A stretch of 32,466 nucleotides of DNA from Clostridioides difficile (GTDB taxonomy: Bacteria; Bacillota; Clostridia; Peptostreptococcales; Peptostreptococcaceae), in assembly GCA_012955965.1 (NCBI GenBank), contig JABBZI010000034.1, positions 1 to 32,466 of the forward strand, read 5' to 3'. The notes beneath the pieces are model-generated. The model was not told the origin of the DNA, searched no databases, and was given only the letters and a program-made list of their open reading frames with translations. The position numbers were made by a program, and so were the translations under genes. Below, piece by piece: positions 23,388 to 31,278 of the stretch. Every line of letters begins with the position of its first letter. Within the stretch, counting starts at the first letter, position 1.

Positions 23388-23415
23388 ATAAATCATAAAT
23401 TAACTATAAATAAAT

Positions 23416-23653
23416 ATTATAGATTCGTAGAAGAAGAAAGTAGCATAAAGGAATTTTACAGAGAATTAGATTTGGCTGAGAACTAATATTGGAATTTGTG
23501 TGAAGAGGACTTTGGAGAATACTATTATAATCCTGTTATGATAGTGGTTTAATTCGCCTTAAGAAAATGAGTGAGTAAGATTGATTTTTACTAATAAGAG
23601 TGGTAACACGGATTTATATTCGTCTCTTGGATTTTTCCAAGAGGCGTTTTTTA
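23416..23653 (+). ncRNA. T-box leader (tRNA-sensing riboswitch)
   Basis: Stem I begins with a k-turn-like TTC/GAA helix with GA pairs (23424-23436 against 23510-23519), then the loop-E strand AGTA at 23439-23442, helix GCATAAA/TTTGTGT and a distal region with CAGAGAA and GGCTGAGAA. On the 3' side GAA (23502-23504) faces AGTA, so the specifier should be GAG at 23505-23507 (Glu), followed by a purine. A stem at about 23522-23546 is stem III. The antiterminator reads AAGAG-TGGTAAC-ACG ... CGT-CTCTT (23596-23628), with TGGT for the tRNA end. Its 3' arm is shared with the terminator. Confidence 0.92.
23621..23653 (+). terminator. T-box intrinsic terminator
   Basis: CGTCTCTTGG (23621-23630) pairs with CCAAGAGGCG (23637-23646), followed by six T. 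The CTCTT segment is also the 3' arm of the antiterminator, so the two structures are mutually exclusive. Confidence 0.93.
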
Positions 23654-23792
23654 TTATAGAGTTATTTCAGAAAATTTAAAACTATATATTAAATGAAAAG
23701 TATAAAAATATGATAGTTAATAAATTTATAAATTAGAAAATTGTAAAATATACTAGACTCAGTAGCTTTACGATTTAAATGGAGGGATGAAA

Positions 23793-25082
23793 ATGGAAGA
23801 AGAAAAAATTAACTATGCACTGGAGCAGGTTCCAGAGCACCAAAAACGTGGTTGGGTAGCCATGTTTTCGGTTTTAGTAGCAATAGGTGTGGATTTATCA
23901 TCTGTTATCTTAGGGGCTGAATTGGCACAGAGTATGCCAATGAAACAAGCAATATTATCAGTAATTGTTGGTTCATTTTTTTCTGCAATTTTGTATACTA
24001 CATGCTCTTTGGTTGGTTCATCTACAAGCCTATCTACATCTATGATAACAAAGTATGTGTTTGGAGAAGCTGGAGCAAAAATATTTTCTCTAGTTATAGG
24101 TGTTTCTCTATTGGGGTGGTTTGGAGTTCAAGTAGGTTTCTTTGCTCAAAATGCACAAATAATAATAAAAGATATATTTAATCTGGATGTGAGTATGCAA
24201 ATTCTAAGCCTCATAGGTGGTCTCTTGATGATGAGTACTGCTATTTATGGATATAAGGCAATGGAAAAGTTAAGTGTATATTCAGTACCATTCTTGTTAA
24301 TTCTTATGATGCTAACTATATTTTTAGCTTTTAGAGCAAATGGAATTCCAGTTGATGATAATATGAAATCTACTATGACATTTGCGGGTGGAGTCTCTTT
24401 ATCAATGAGTATAATAATAGTTGGTGCAATAGTATCTCCTGATATAAGTCGTTGGGCTAAAAGTAGAAGAGATTGTGCGCTTTCAAGTTTTTTGGGGATA
24501 CAATTTGGAAATGCCTTTATGATAGTAGTTTCTATAATATTAGTAAAATGTATGGGAACTTCAGATATTATGAGAATTTTTATTACATTAGGAATTGCTA
24601 TACCAGGTATAATAGTGCTTACCTTGGCTCAATGGACTACAAATACAAGTAATGTCTATTCAGCATCACTAAGTATAGCACTTGTGCTTAAAAAAGCTCC
24701 TGAGAAAGCATTAACTATAGTTCTTGGTATTGTAGCAACATTATTAGCTGTATTTGGAATATATGAAGGTTTTATAGGGTTTTTAAATCTACTTGGAATC
24801 GTAATTGCACCTGTTGGTGGTGTATATACAGCGGAGTATTACATAGTAAAACAAGAACTTAAAGGTTTTGATAAGGGTGTATCATATAAACCAATAGTTA
24901 AACGTTCAATAGCATCTTGGATAATTGGGATACTGATAACTTACCTTTCAACATATGGATTTATAACTCTTACTACTATAGCTCCTTTAGATGGCTTTAT
25001 AGCAGGCTTTGTAGTACAATCTATAATTGGAAAAGTGCTTTGTTCAATAAAAAATAAGGAAAATATAGATAAAGCAGTGTAA
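23793..25082 (+). CDS. NCS1-type permease (cytosine/hydantoin/allantoin transporter family)
   Basis: A 429-residue membrane protein of the nucleobase:cation symporter-1 (codB-like) family with about 12 hydrophobic helices. Typical are VPEHQKRGWVAMFSVLVAIGVDLSS at the N-terminus (first part of which is the family's cytoplasmic lead-in), GSSTSLSTSMITKYVFG, GWFGVQVGFFAQNA and VSPDISRWAKSRRD. GGAGGG at 23781-23786 favours the ATG at 23793; an ATG at 23787 directly abuts the site. It is first in a three-gene unit with DUF917 and hydantoinase-type genes behind a T-box. A hydantoin or other cyclic amide is therefore the likely cargo; cytosine is the family default and cannot be excluded. Confidence 0.9.
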   Translation: MEEEKINYALEQVPEHQKRGWVAMFSVLVAIGVDLSSVILGAELAQSMPMKQAILSVIVGSFFSAILYTTCSLVGSSTSLSTSMITKYVFGEAGAKIFSLVIGVSLLGWFGVQVGFFAQNAQIIIKDIFNLDVSMQILSLIGGLLMMSTAIYGYKAMEKLSVYSVPFLLILMMLTIFLAFRANGIPVDDNMKSTMTFAGGVSLSMSIIIVGAIVSPDISRWAKSRRDCALSSFLGIQFGNAFMIVVSIILVKCMGTSDIMRIFITLGIAIPGIIVLTLAQWTTNTSNVYSASLSIALVLKKAPEKALTIVLGIVATLLAVFGIYEGFIGFLNLLGIVIAPVGGVYTAEYYIVKQELKGFDKGVSYKPIVKRSIASWIIGILITYLSTYGFITLTTIAPLDGFIAGFVVQSIIGKVLCSIKNKENIDKAV

Positions 25083-25135
25083 TGAAATTTGTTTATAAAG
25101 TATAAAATAAATTTGAAATATGAGGAGAAAGTAAC

Positions 25136-26215
25136 ATGAGATTTTTAACAGAAGAAAGTGTAGATAAAATAGCAGTTGGTGCAGCAGTACTTGGAACTGG
25201 AGGTGGAGGTGATCCATATGTAGGTAAATTGGTTGCAAAACAAGCAATTAAAAAATATGGTCCTGTAAAAGTAATAAGTTTGGATGAACTTGATGATGAT
25301 GCTCTAGTAGTTCCAGTATCTGGTATGGGCTCTCCTGTAATTACAATAGAAAAATTACTTTCTGAGGTAGAATTAACTACACCATTAGAAATAATGGAGA
25401 AATTAATAAACAGAAAAGTAGATGTTATAATTCCTATAGAAATAGGTGGAATAAACTCGCTTATGCCAATAGCGGTTGCTGCAAAAAAAGGACTTCCTAT
25501 TTTAGATGCTGATTCTATGGGTAGAGCTTTTCCTGAAGCTCAAATGGTAACTTTTTATCTTGAAGGGTATGAGGCATCACCTGCTGTAATGTCTGATGAA
25601 AAAGGCAATTCTGCTATCCTTTATCCTGTGGATGGAATTTGGTCAGAAAGACTAGCTAGAACTTTAACTGTGGAAATGGGAGGAAGCTCTTCTATTAGTG
25701 ACTACAACTTAAGTGGAGCTCAAGTTAAAAAAGCTGCTATAGGTAATACACTTACAATAGCTGAAACTATAGGAGGATTTTTGCTTGAAAATAAATCTGA
25801 TTCAAAAGGTGCTGTTGAGAATATATTGAAAGAATTAAAAGGATATAAGTTATTTGAAGGAAAGGTAATTGATATTAAAAGAGAGTTGAAAGGTGGATTT
25901 ACTAGAGGACATGCCTTTTTTACTGGAATTAATGAATATGATGGAGAGTATTCTATATTATTCCAAAATGAAAATTTAATTGCAAAAAAAGGTGATACAC
26001 CACTTTGCATTACACCAGACTTAATAGCAGTGTTAGATTTAGAAACTGGATTTCCAATAACTACAGAAAGAATAAAATACGGTTCTCGTGTTATGGTAGT
26101 GGCTTTTCCTTGTAATGAAAAATGGAGAACAGAAAAAGGAATTGAGACAGTTGGACCTGGATACTTTGGATATGATGTGGAATATAAAACAGTAGAAGAA
26201 TTACAAGGAAAATAA
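25136..26215 (+). CDS. DUF917-family protein (S-methyl-thiohydantoin desulfurase-like)
   Basis: 359 residues, the typical length of DUF917 (Pfam now names it S-Me-THD). It begins with the family signature AVGAAVLGTGGGGDPYVGKL (19-residue core), followed by PVSGMGSP, IPIEIGGINSLMPIAVAAKKGLPILDADSMGRAFPE and FPCNEKWRTEKGIETVGPGYFGYD at the end (in parts). The Asp/Gly-rich DADSMGRAFPE is the most conserved piece of the family. GAGGAG precedes the ATG. It lies between the permease and a hydantoinase-type gene, the common partner of DUF917 genes. An enzymatic role on a hydantoin-like ring is inferred from this pairing; the reaction is not shown. Confidence 0.88.
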   Translation: MRFLTEESVDKIAVGAAVLGTGGGGDPYVGKLVAKQAIKKYGPVKVISLDELDDDALVVPVSGMGSPVITIEKLLSEVELTTPLEIMEKLINRKVDVIIPIEIGGINSLMPIAVAAKKGLPILDADSMGRAFPEAQMVTFYLEGYEASPAVMSDEKGNSAILYPVDGIWSERLARTLTVEMGGSSSISDYNLSGAQVKKAAIGNTLTIAETIGGFLLENKSDSKGAVENILKELKGYKLFEGKVIDIKRELKGGFTRGHAFFTGINEYDGEYSILFQNENLIAKKGDTPLCITPDLIAVLDLETGFPITTERIKYGSRVMVVAFPCNEKWRTEKGIETVGPGYFGYDVEYKTVEELQGK

Positions 26216-26234
26216 AGTTTAGGAGGAAATTTTG

Positions 26235-27779
26235 ATGTATCGTGTGGGAATTGATGTTGGAGGAACAAATACAGATGCTTGTATACTGGATGGGGAATTA
26301 AAAGTGATTCATTCAGTTAAAGTAGCAACTACAAAAGATGTTGAGACAGGTGTTTATAATGCCTTAAAAAAAGTTATAGATGAAAGTAAAATTGATCATT
26401 CTTTAATAAAGTATGCTATGCTTGGTACAACTCATTGTACAAATGCCATTATAGAAAGAAAAAGACTTAATAATGTAGCAATGATAAGAATAGGAAAGCC
26501 AGCAACCACTGCTATTCTTCCTTTTATAGATTGGCCAGAAGATTTAAGAGAAAAGATAGAGTTGGATTCAATACTAGTGTCTGGTGGATATGAGTTTGAT
26601 GGTAGAAAAATAAATGAACTTTGTAAAGAAGAAGTTGTAGAATTTTGCAATAAAATAAAAGACAGAGTGGAAAGTGTTGCAATAAGTGGAGTATTTGCTC
26701 CAGTGAATAAACAACAAGAAGAAGAAGTTGCAAAGTGGGTTAGAGAAATTTTAGGAGATATTCCTATATCTTTATCAAATGAAATAGGTAATATAGGTAT
26801 ATTAGAAAGAGAAAATGGAGCTATTTTAAATTCTGCATTATCTCAAGTAGGTAAAGCTGTATCTTTAGGATTTGAAAAAGCACTTAAAGATTTAGGTATA
26901 GATGCACAAATTTATTTTAGTCAAAATGATGGCACATTAATGAATTTAGAGTATACAATGAAATATCCAATTTTCACAATTGGATGTGGAATAACAAATT
27001 CTATAAGAGGAGCATCTTTCTTATCAGAAGTAAAAAATGCAATAGTATTAGATGTTGGGGGGACTACAAGTGACTTGGGTGTACTATATAATGGCTTCCC
27101 TAGAGAATCATCAATTCCTGTTACAATTGGAGGAGTACATACAAACTTTAGAATGCCAGATGTTTTAACTATTGGACTTGCTGGTGGGACATGTGTAAAA
27201 GGTGAAAAAGATAATATAAAGATAGGACCTGAAAGTGTTGGTTATAAAATAACTGAAGATGCAATAATATTTGGTGGAGATACTTTAACTTTATCAGATG
27301 TTGTTACAAAGTTAGATATGGCATTTGAAGATAGAAAAAGTAATATTGAACATTTAGATAAAGAGTATTGTGATGAGGTATATAAAAAGGTAATTTTAAA
27401 ACTAGAGGATGTTGTAGACCAAATGAAAACTAGCCAAGATGATGTTGAGTTGGTGTTAACAGGTGGTGGAAGTATAATTGTCCCTGAAAAATTAAAAGGC
27501 ATAAGTAATGTTATAAGACCTCCTCATTACACTGCTGCAAATGCTATTGGTGCAGCCTTAGGACAAATAAGTGGAGACGTAGAAAAAGTATATAGCTTAG
27601 ATAAAATGTCTAGAGAAGATGCTATAGAAGATGCAAAACAAGAGGCAGTAAATAAAGCTTTAAAGGCTGGTGCTAAAAAAGATACTATAGAAGTATTAAA
27701 CATAGAAGATGTTCCACTTGCATATCTTCCTGGAAATGCACTCCTTATAAAAGTAAAAGTTGTTGGTGATTTAATTTAA
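26235..27779 (+). CDS. Hydantoinase/5-oxoprolinase-type protein (HyuA-like)
   Basis: 514 residues with the ASKHA ATPase layout of HyuA-type hydantoinases and the N-terminal half of 5-oxoprolinase. The phosphate-1 loop is RVGIDVGGTNTDACILDG at the N-terminus, followed by GTTHCTNAIIERK. ERENGAILNSAL and VLDVGGTTSDLGVL (second phosphate loop) come next, then TIGLAGGTCVKG and VLTGGGSIIVPE (adenosine motif). Such enzymes use ATP to open a cyclic amide. No HyuB partner lies in the window. AGGAGG at 26221 sets the start at 26235. It follows the DUF917 gene by 19 bp and ends the T-box operon at the terminator at 27820. Confidence 0.9.
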   Translation: MYRVGIDVGGTNTDACILDGELKVIHSVKVATTKDVETGVYNALKKVIDESKIDHSLIKYAMLGTTHCTNAIIERKRLNNVAMIRIGKPATTAILPFIDWPEDLREKIELDSILVSGGYEFDGRKINELCKEEVVEFCNKIKDRVESVAISGVFAPVNKQQEEEVAKWVREILGDIPISLSNEIGNIGILERENGAILNSALSQVGKAVSLGFEKALKDLGIDAQIYFSQNDGTLMNLEYTMKYPIFTIGCGITNSIRGASFLSEVKNAIVLDVGGTTSDLGVLYNGFPRESSIPVTIGGVHTNFRMPDVLTIGLAGGTCVKGEKDNIKIGPESVGYKITEDAIIFGGDTLTLSDVVTKLDMAFEDRKSNIEHLDKEYCDEVYKKVILKLEDVVDQMKTSQDDVELVLTGGGSIIVPEKLKGISNVIRPPHYTAANAIGAALGQISGDVEKVYSLDKMSREDAIEDAKQEAVNKALKAGAKKDTIEVLNIEDVPLAYLPGNALLIKVKVVGDLI

Positions 27780-27819
27780 AGAAGGATTTAATTATTTTTA
27801 AACTTAATTTTAAATATAA

Positions 27820-27852
27820 AAAAATCGGTGCTTAATTTGTACCGATTTTTGT
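27820..27852. terminator. Bidirectional terminator
   Basis: AAAAATCGGT (27820-27829) pairs with ACCGATTTTT (27841-27850), with T-runs on both sides. It serves the hydantoinase-type gene (+) and, from the other side, the ribbon-helix-helix gene (-). Confidence 0.88.
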
Positions 27853-27855
27853 TTT

Positions 27856-28140
27856 TTAGTAAAGAACTCGTTTTTTTGCTTCAGCTATAGCTCTAGCAGC
27901 ACTTTTTGCTTGTATTCTTTTTTCTTCTTCTTTTTTGAATGCATTTATTGTTTCATTTAAATTCTTATCATGTTCATTTTTTTCTTTATCTTCATTTTCT
28001 CTATATACTAATACATAATTTATTATTGATTCATTTATTATTTGGGATATACTCTTATTTTCATTAATTCCTATTCTTTTAACTTCTTTGAGTAATGTTT
28101 CATCAATATGAACTGTTGTTTGCTTTGTGTTTTTTGCCAT
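27856..28140 (-). CDS. Ribbon-helix-helix (CopG/Arc-type) DNA-binding protein
   Basis: 94 residues from the ATG at 28140 (GAGGTG 6 nt upstream; the in-frame GTG at 28149 overlaps that site). The N-terminal part, KQTTVHIDETLLKEVKRI then NENKSISQIINESIINYVLV, is a standard ribbon-helix-helix: a DNA-contacting strand, helix, turn, helix. The second half (about 50-94) is highly charged and helical (DKEKNEHDKNLNETINAF, then KKEEEKRIQAKSAARAIAEA), perhaps a coiled coil or partner-binding tail. No toxin gene is adjacent, so it is an orphan in that sense. Two 18-bp AT palindromes lie just upstream and may be its operators. Its targets are unknown. Confidence 0.85.
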   Translation of the reverse strand: MAKNTKQTTVHIDETLLKEVKRIGINENKSISQIINESIINYVLVYRENEDKEKNEHDKNLNETINAFKKEEEKRIQAKSAARAIAEAKKRVLY

Positions 28141-28160
28141 GTTAATCACCTCTTAAAAAG

Positions 28161-28210
28161 AATTTTAACATTAAAATTTTTTTTAGTCAATAAATTTTAA
28201 TATTAAAATT
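28161..28210. repeat. Two 18-bp palindromes 32 bp apart, candidate operators
   Basis: 28193-28210 is a perfect 18-bp palindrome (AATTTTAATATTAAAATT). 28161-28178 is the same sequence with one changed base (C for T at the ninth-tenth position). Their start-to-start distance is 32 bp, three helical turns. They lie between the ribbon-helix-helix start and the end of the plsC-like gene. Confidence 0.6.
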
Positions 28211-28967
28211 CTTTAAAGGTTTTATTTGATTTTCTAAAATTTTCTATTGCTTTTATCATATTATTTTTTATATTTTCACCTAATACAGAAGATTTTAGTC
28301 TAGGATTTTCAATATGGTCATAAATTGGTTCTAAAAATTCAACTTCAACAGGAAGAGAATTAATCTTACCAATAGGTTGATATCCTTCATAAGTATCTTT
28401 TGAATTTTTTATTACTAGTGGAACAATAGGGCATTTTGCTTTATATGCTATTTTTAAGGCTCCACTTCTAAAATCTGATACCAGTGAATTTGGTTCTTTA
28501 ATCCATGTTAAATCTCCTTCTGGAAATACAGCCATACTTTGACCTTTAAGTATATTTTGAGAAGCTTCAGAGATACTTTTTATTCCTTCTCGATTGTTTT
28601 TTCTGTTTACATATACACATCTTAATAGTTTCGCCCATTCTTTAAAAATAGGTATATTTCTCCAAACTGGTTCATCTGCAATTACACATCCAATTGGTCT
28701 TTCCACACTTGCTGCTAATATGAAGCTATCAAGCATACTAGAATGATTTACAACAAATAGAAGTGGTTCTTTTGGTAATGTTTCTTTTCCGATTATATTA
28801 AGGTCTATATTTACTATATCTAAAGATTTTCTAGCTTGTTTTTGCATGAACTCGAATTTTTCTTTTAAGCTAAATTTATCAGGATTCTTTTTAATTTTAA
28901 TGAGCCTGGGTATAGAAGATGTAAAACCTATAAGTTGATATGTAGCAAATTTTAAGTAATTATTCAT
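28203..28967 (-). CDS. 1-acyl-sn-glycerol-3-phosphate acyltransferase-like (PlsC family)
   Basis: 254 residues. Acyltransferase motif I is NHSSMLD (His75, Asp80: HX4D), motif II region VYVNRKNNREGI (119-130), motif III FPEGDLTW (148-155), and motif IV is IVPLVIKNS. This places it in the lysophosphatidate acyltransferase family, which acylates phospholipid precursors at the inner membrane. The N-terminal 20-25 residues are moderately hydrophobic (YLKFATYQLIGFTSSIP) and may attach it to the membrane. AAGGAGAT precedes the ATG at 28967. It is upstream of the ribbon-helix-helix gene, same strand, with the palindromes between. Whether it is the main PlsC of the cell cannot be said. Confidence 0.9.
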   Translation of the reverse strand: MNNYLKFATYQLIGFTSSIPRLIKIKKNPDKFSLKEKFEFMQKQARKSLDIVNIDLNIIGKETLPKEPLLFVVNHSSMLDSFILAASVERPIGCVIADEPVWRNIPIFKEWAKLLRCVYVNRKNNREGIKSISEASQNILKGQSMAVFPEGDLTWIKEPNSLVSDFRSGALKIAYKAKCPIVPLVIKNSKDTYEGYQPIGKINSLPVEVEFLEPIYDHIENPRLKSSVLGENIKNNMIKAIENFRKSNKTFKEF

Positions 28968-29149
28968 AAAATTATCTCCTTAAAATAAAATTATTTATTA
29001 CTGTAAAGATTTTAACATAAAATAAAATTTAAGTCTATTTTAATTCATTTCTATAATCTATATTTAAAATAGATAGATATTAAAATTTTATACTTTTAAT
29101 TTTATCAATAAATTACTATTCTATTAAATCAACTTAATAACCTTTAAAT
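28968..29149. other. Intergenic region upstream of the plsC-like gene
   Basis: AT-rich. It contains ATATTAAAAT-type sequence near 29088, similar to a half of the palindromes at 28161-28210, which could be a weaker site of the same regulator. No clear promoter. Confidence 0.35.
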
Positions 29150-29157
29150 TCAATTAT

Positions 29158-29190
29158 AAAAACTGTTGTAGGTTATCAACAACAGTTTAA
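29158..29190 (-). terminator. Terminator of the AraC-DUF3795 unit
   Basis: AAACTGTTG (29160-29168) and CAACAGTTT (29180-29188) form a 9-bp stem; read on the minus strand it is followed by a T-run. It lies about 30 bp after the DUF3795 stop. Confidence 0.82.
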
Positions 29191-29219
29191 AAAGATTTAC
29201 TTTATAATATAGAGATATA

Positions 29220-29492
29220 TTAATTCGTAATGCTAGAACTAGCCCATTCTTTACACTGAGCAATTCTTTTTCCATCATCACCTTGTTCTTTATCATATGC
29301 AAATTGATTAAGCATTTCACATGGAAATGTATCACATAGACCACAATGTGTAAGGTTTTTATTTTCACAACATGATTTTACAGGACATTCTTCGCCCCAA
29401 AAAGGTTTATCAATGCATGTACATCCTTTACAGTTCACCTTTTCTTTGTACTCACATTCATAACACAAAATTCCACATCTTGATTCTATCAT
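29220..29492 (-). CDS. Cys-rich DUF3795-family protein
   Basis: A 90-residue protein with 13 cysteines, arranged CGILCYEC (6-13), CKGCTC (21-26), CPVKSCC (36-42) and CGLCDTFPC (50-58). This is the DUF3795 pattern, thought to bind zinc or Fe-S clusters, though no activity is known. GGAGTGAG precedes the ATG at 29492. It lies 41 bp after the AraC-type gene on the same strand, and a terminator follows it, so the pair is likely one transcript. An overlapping ORF in another frame (29150-29368) is a shadow. Confidence 0.88.
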   Translation of the reverse strand: MIESRCGILCYECEYKEKVNCKGCTCIDKPFWGEECPVKSCCENKNLTHCGLCDTFPCEMLNQFAYDKEQGDDGKRIAQCKEWASSSITN

Positions 29493-29533
29493 TCTTACTC
29501 ACTCCTTAAATATAAATTTTATATCATTGTACA

Positions 29534-30343
29534 TCAAAATTTATACTTTTCATTGTAAAAATCGGACAAATTCTTTATATAGGTTGTTGGATTAACACCA
29601 CAAATAGATTTAAAATCATTTATAAAATGTGACTGGTCATAATAGCCAATATCTTGAGCTAAAGTTGTAAATGGTACCTTATTATTTTGTACTTCTTGTA
29701 ATACAAGATTTATACGAAGTAATCTAAGATAGGATTTAACACTCATGCCAAGAGAATTATTAAAAATCCTATTTAAATGACGTTCACTATAACAACTGAT
29801 TTGAGAAATATTTTTAACAGACATAATAGAGTTCTGTTTTCTAGCATCTTCAAGGATTGGTATAGTCATATCTATTATATTTGATTTGAATAAGGATGAT
29901 AAAAACAACATATCTAGTTCTTCTATCAATTCTTTTAGAGTACTTGTTTTTTCAAAGATAGAATTAATTTTTGAGCTAAATAGTGTATTAAAATCTTCAA
30001 GTGTAATTTTTAAATCTGTAGATTCCTTTTGAGAAAAACCCGTTAAATAATATACTCCACCTGGGCGAAACTCAACAAATACTCGAAATAGTACATTTTC
30101 TATATCATTTTTTACAATTATAGTTTTCGTTGTAGCTCCCCAAAACGCACTCTCCATACCTTTTTTATCAAATTCAAATATCATACATCCACTAGCATCA
30201 GGTATTAATGTGAGATTTTCTTTAATATTTATATCGGAAATAGATATTGTATAGTGTGCTATATATGGCCTTAACAATTTATGTGGCAAAATATATGTAT
30301 ACTGTTTGCAAGTATTTAAAATATTATTGATTATTTTATTCAT
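29534..30343 (-). CDS. AraC-family transcriptional regulator
   Basis: 269 residues. The C-terminal ~100 residues hold two helix-turn-helix motifs of the AraC/XylS type: SVKNISQISCYSERHLNRIF, then the linker SLGMSVKSYLRLLRINLVLQ, and TTLAQDIGYYDQSHFINDFK with CGVNPTTYIK. The N-terminal domain (about 15-150) looks like the cupin-type DUF6597 module (HKLLRPYIAHYTISISD, LIPDASGCMIFEF, FRPGGVYYLTGF), which senses an unknown ligand. TAGGAGGATG precedes the ATG at 30343. The Cys-rich DUF3795 gene follows and is the most likely co-transcribed partner; the gene at 30658 is divergent. Confidence 0.93.
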   Translation of the reverse strand: MNKIINNILNTCKQYTYILPHKLLRPYIAHYTISISDINIKENLTLIPDASGCMIFEFDKKGMESAFWGATTKTIIVKNDIENVLFRVFVEFRPGGVYYLTGFSQKESTDLKITLEDFNTLFSSKINSIFEKTSTLKELIEELDMLFLSSLFKSNIIDMTIPILEDARKQNSIMSVKNISQISCYSERHLNRIFNNSLGMSVKSYLRLLRINLVLQEVQNNKVPFTTLAQDIGYYDQSHFINDFKSICGVNPTTYIKNLSDFYNEKYKF

Positions 30344-30657
30344 AAGTACATCCTCCTAATATATTAAGAATAAATATGTTAATTTATTTTAATATATAAT
30401 AAACAAATTTTGATTTAACTGAAATGTTTCAATAAGATATCTTTGTTAAATTCAGATACAATAATTGTAAGGTAAAATTTCAAAATATACAATTATTATA
30501 AATTATGGATGTTTGCTAAATAGATGTATTAGCCAGGAATAGATATAAATTAGGATTAGAAAATAATAGTGTTACTTTCATAATAAATACATATAAAGAT
30601 ATTTTTAAGAATAAAATTTATTATTAAATAAAAAATAAAGGAGAGTGGTTTAATAGC
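30344..30657. other. Divergent intergenic region, 314 bp
   Basis: AT-rich region between the AraC-type gene and the small gene at 30658. I see no riboswitch, no hairpin of note, and no promoter pair good enough to report. An AraC binding site may be here. Confidence 0.4.
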
Positions 30658-30939
30658 ATGGCATCAAAACAAACACCAAGAAACAATTTAGAAAAGTTTT
30701 TGAGAATAAGAGTTTTATCACATACAGGTGACAAAATACATATAAAATTGCCTGTAAATTTTGCAAAGAGAATGATTGAAAATAATGCTCTGGATTTATT
30801 TAATGGGAAAGATGATGTAGTAGATGGCAAAAAAATTACTGAGATATTAGTTAAAGCATTTGACTATGATTTAACTGGAGAAGTAGTTCACTTAGAAAGA
30901 AAAAATGGAGATATTATTAAGGTTTCAATCATACAATAG
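30658..30939 (+). CDS. Small protein, SHOCT-like / LiaX-N-like module
   Basis: 93 residues, not clearly assignable. The order LRIRVLSHTGDKIHIKLPVNFAKRMIENN (strand, turn, strand, helix; given only in outline) followed by GKKITEILVKAF and DLTGEVVHLERKNGDIIKVSII resembles the small 'SHOCT-like' modules found in Firmicutes cell-envelope stress proteins. There the pattern V.V.....GDKV.I.LPL..AK recurs. There is no signal peptide and no membrane helix. AAAGGAG lies 14 nt before the ATG, a long spacing, so the start is a little uncertain. A terminator at 31021 follows. Role unknown. Confidence 0.65.
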   Translation: MASKQTPRNNLEKFLRIRVLSHTGDKIHIKLPVNFAKRMIENNALDLFNGKDDVVDGKKITEILVKAFDYDLTGEVVHLERKNGDIIKVSIIQ

Positions 30940-31278
30940 AACTAATTTATGTGAGTTTTATTTTGAAAAAATATAACGAATTGAAATTTAGTAGGAAAGC
31001 TTAGCTTATTGTCAGTATATAATACACATTTATAATTTATAGATGTGTATTTTTTATATGTAAAATTTAAATGTCTATATTATGAACGTATTATAGACTT
31101 GGAAATAGATGTAAATACATGTTGTATAGTATAATATAAATAGTATATTATTTTGTAAAGTCAGCAAATAAATTCAAGTTAAAAAACAAGTTAAGGAATA
31201 CAGCGTTATTAAGTATAATATTGAGAGTATTTTTTGATAGTCAAAGGTATTGAATGATAAAGTGTGGAGGAGGAAAAC
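30940..31278. other. Intergenic region, 339 bp
   Basis: Holds the terminator at 31021-31055. The remaining 220 bp before the TudS-related gene shows no clear promoter pair or RNA motif. Confidence 0.4.
31021..31055 (+). terminator. Terminator after the SHOCT-like gene
   Basis: AATACACAT (31021-31029) pairs with ATGTGTATT (31043-31051), followed by T-rich sequence. Confidence 0.82.

Noticed and set aside
25720-26268. 182-codon minus-strand ORF over the DUF917 gene
   Set aside because: Antisense shadow; the + strand gene has conserved motifs over the same range.
29150-29368. 72-codon ORF overlapping the DUF3795 gene in another frame
   Set aside because: It runs through the terminator and overlaps a gene with a clear Cys pattern and ribosome site.
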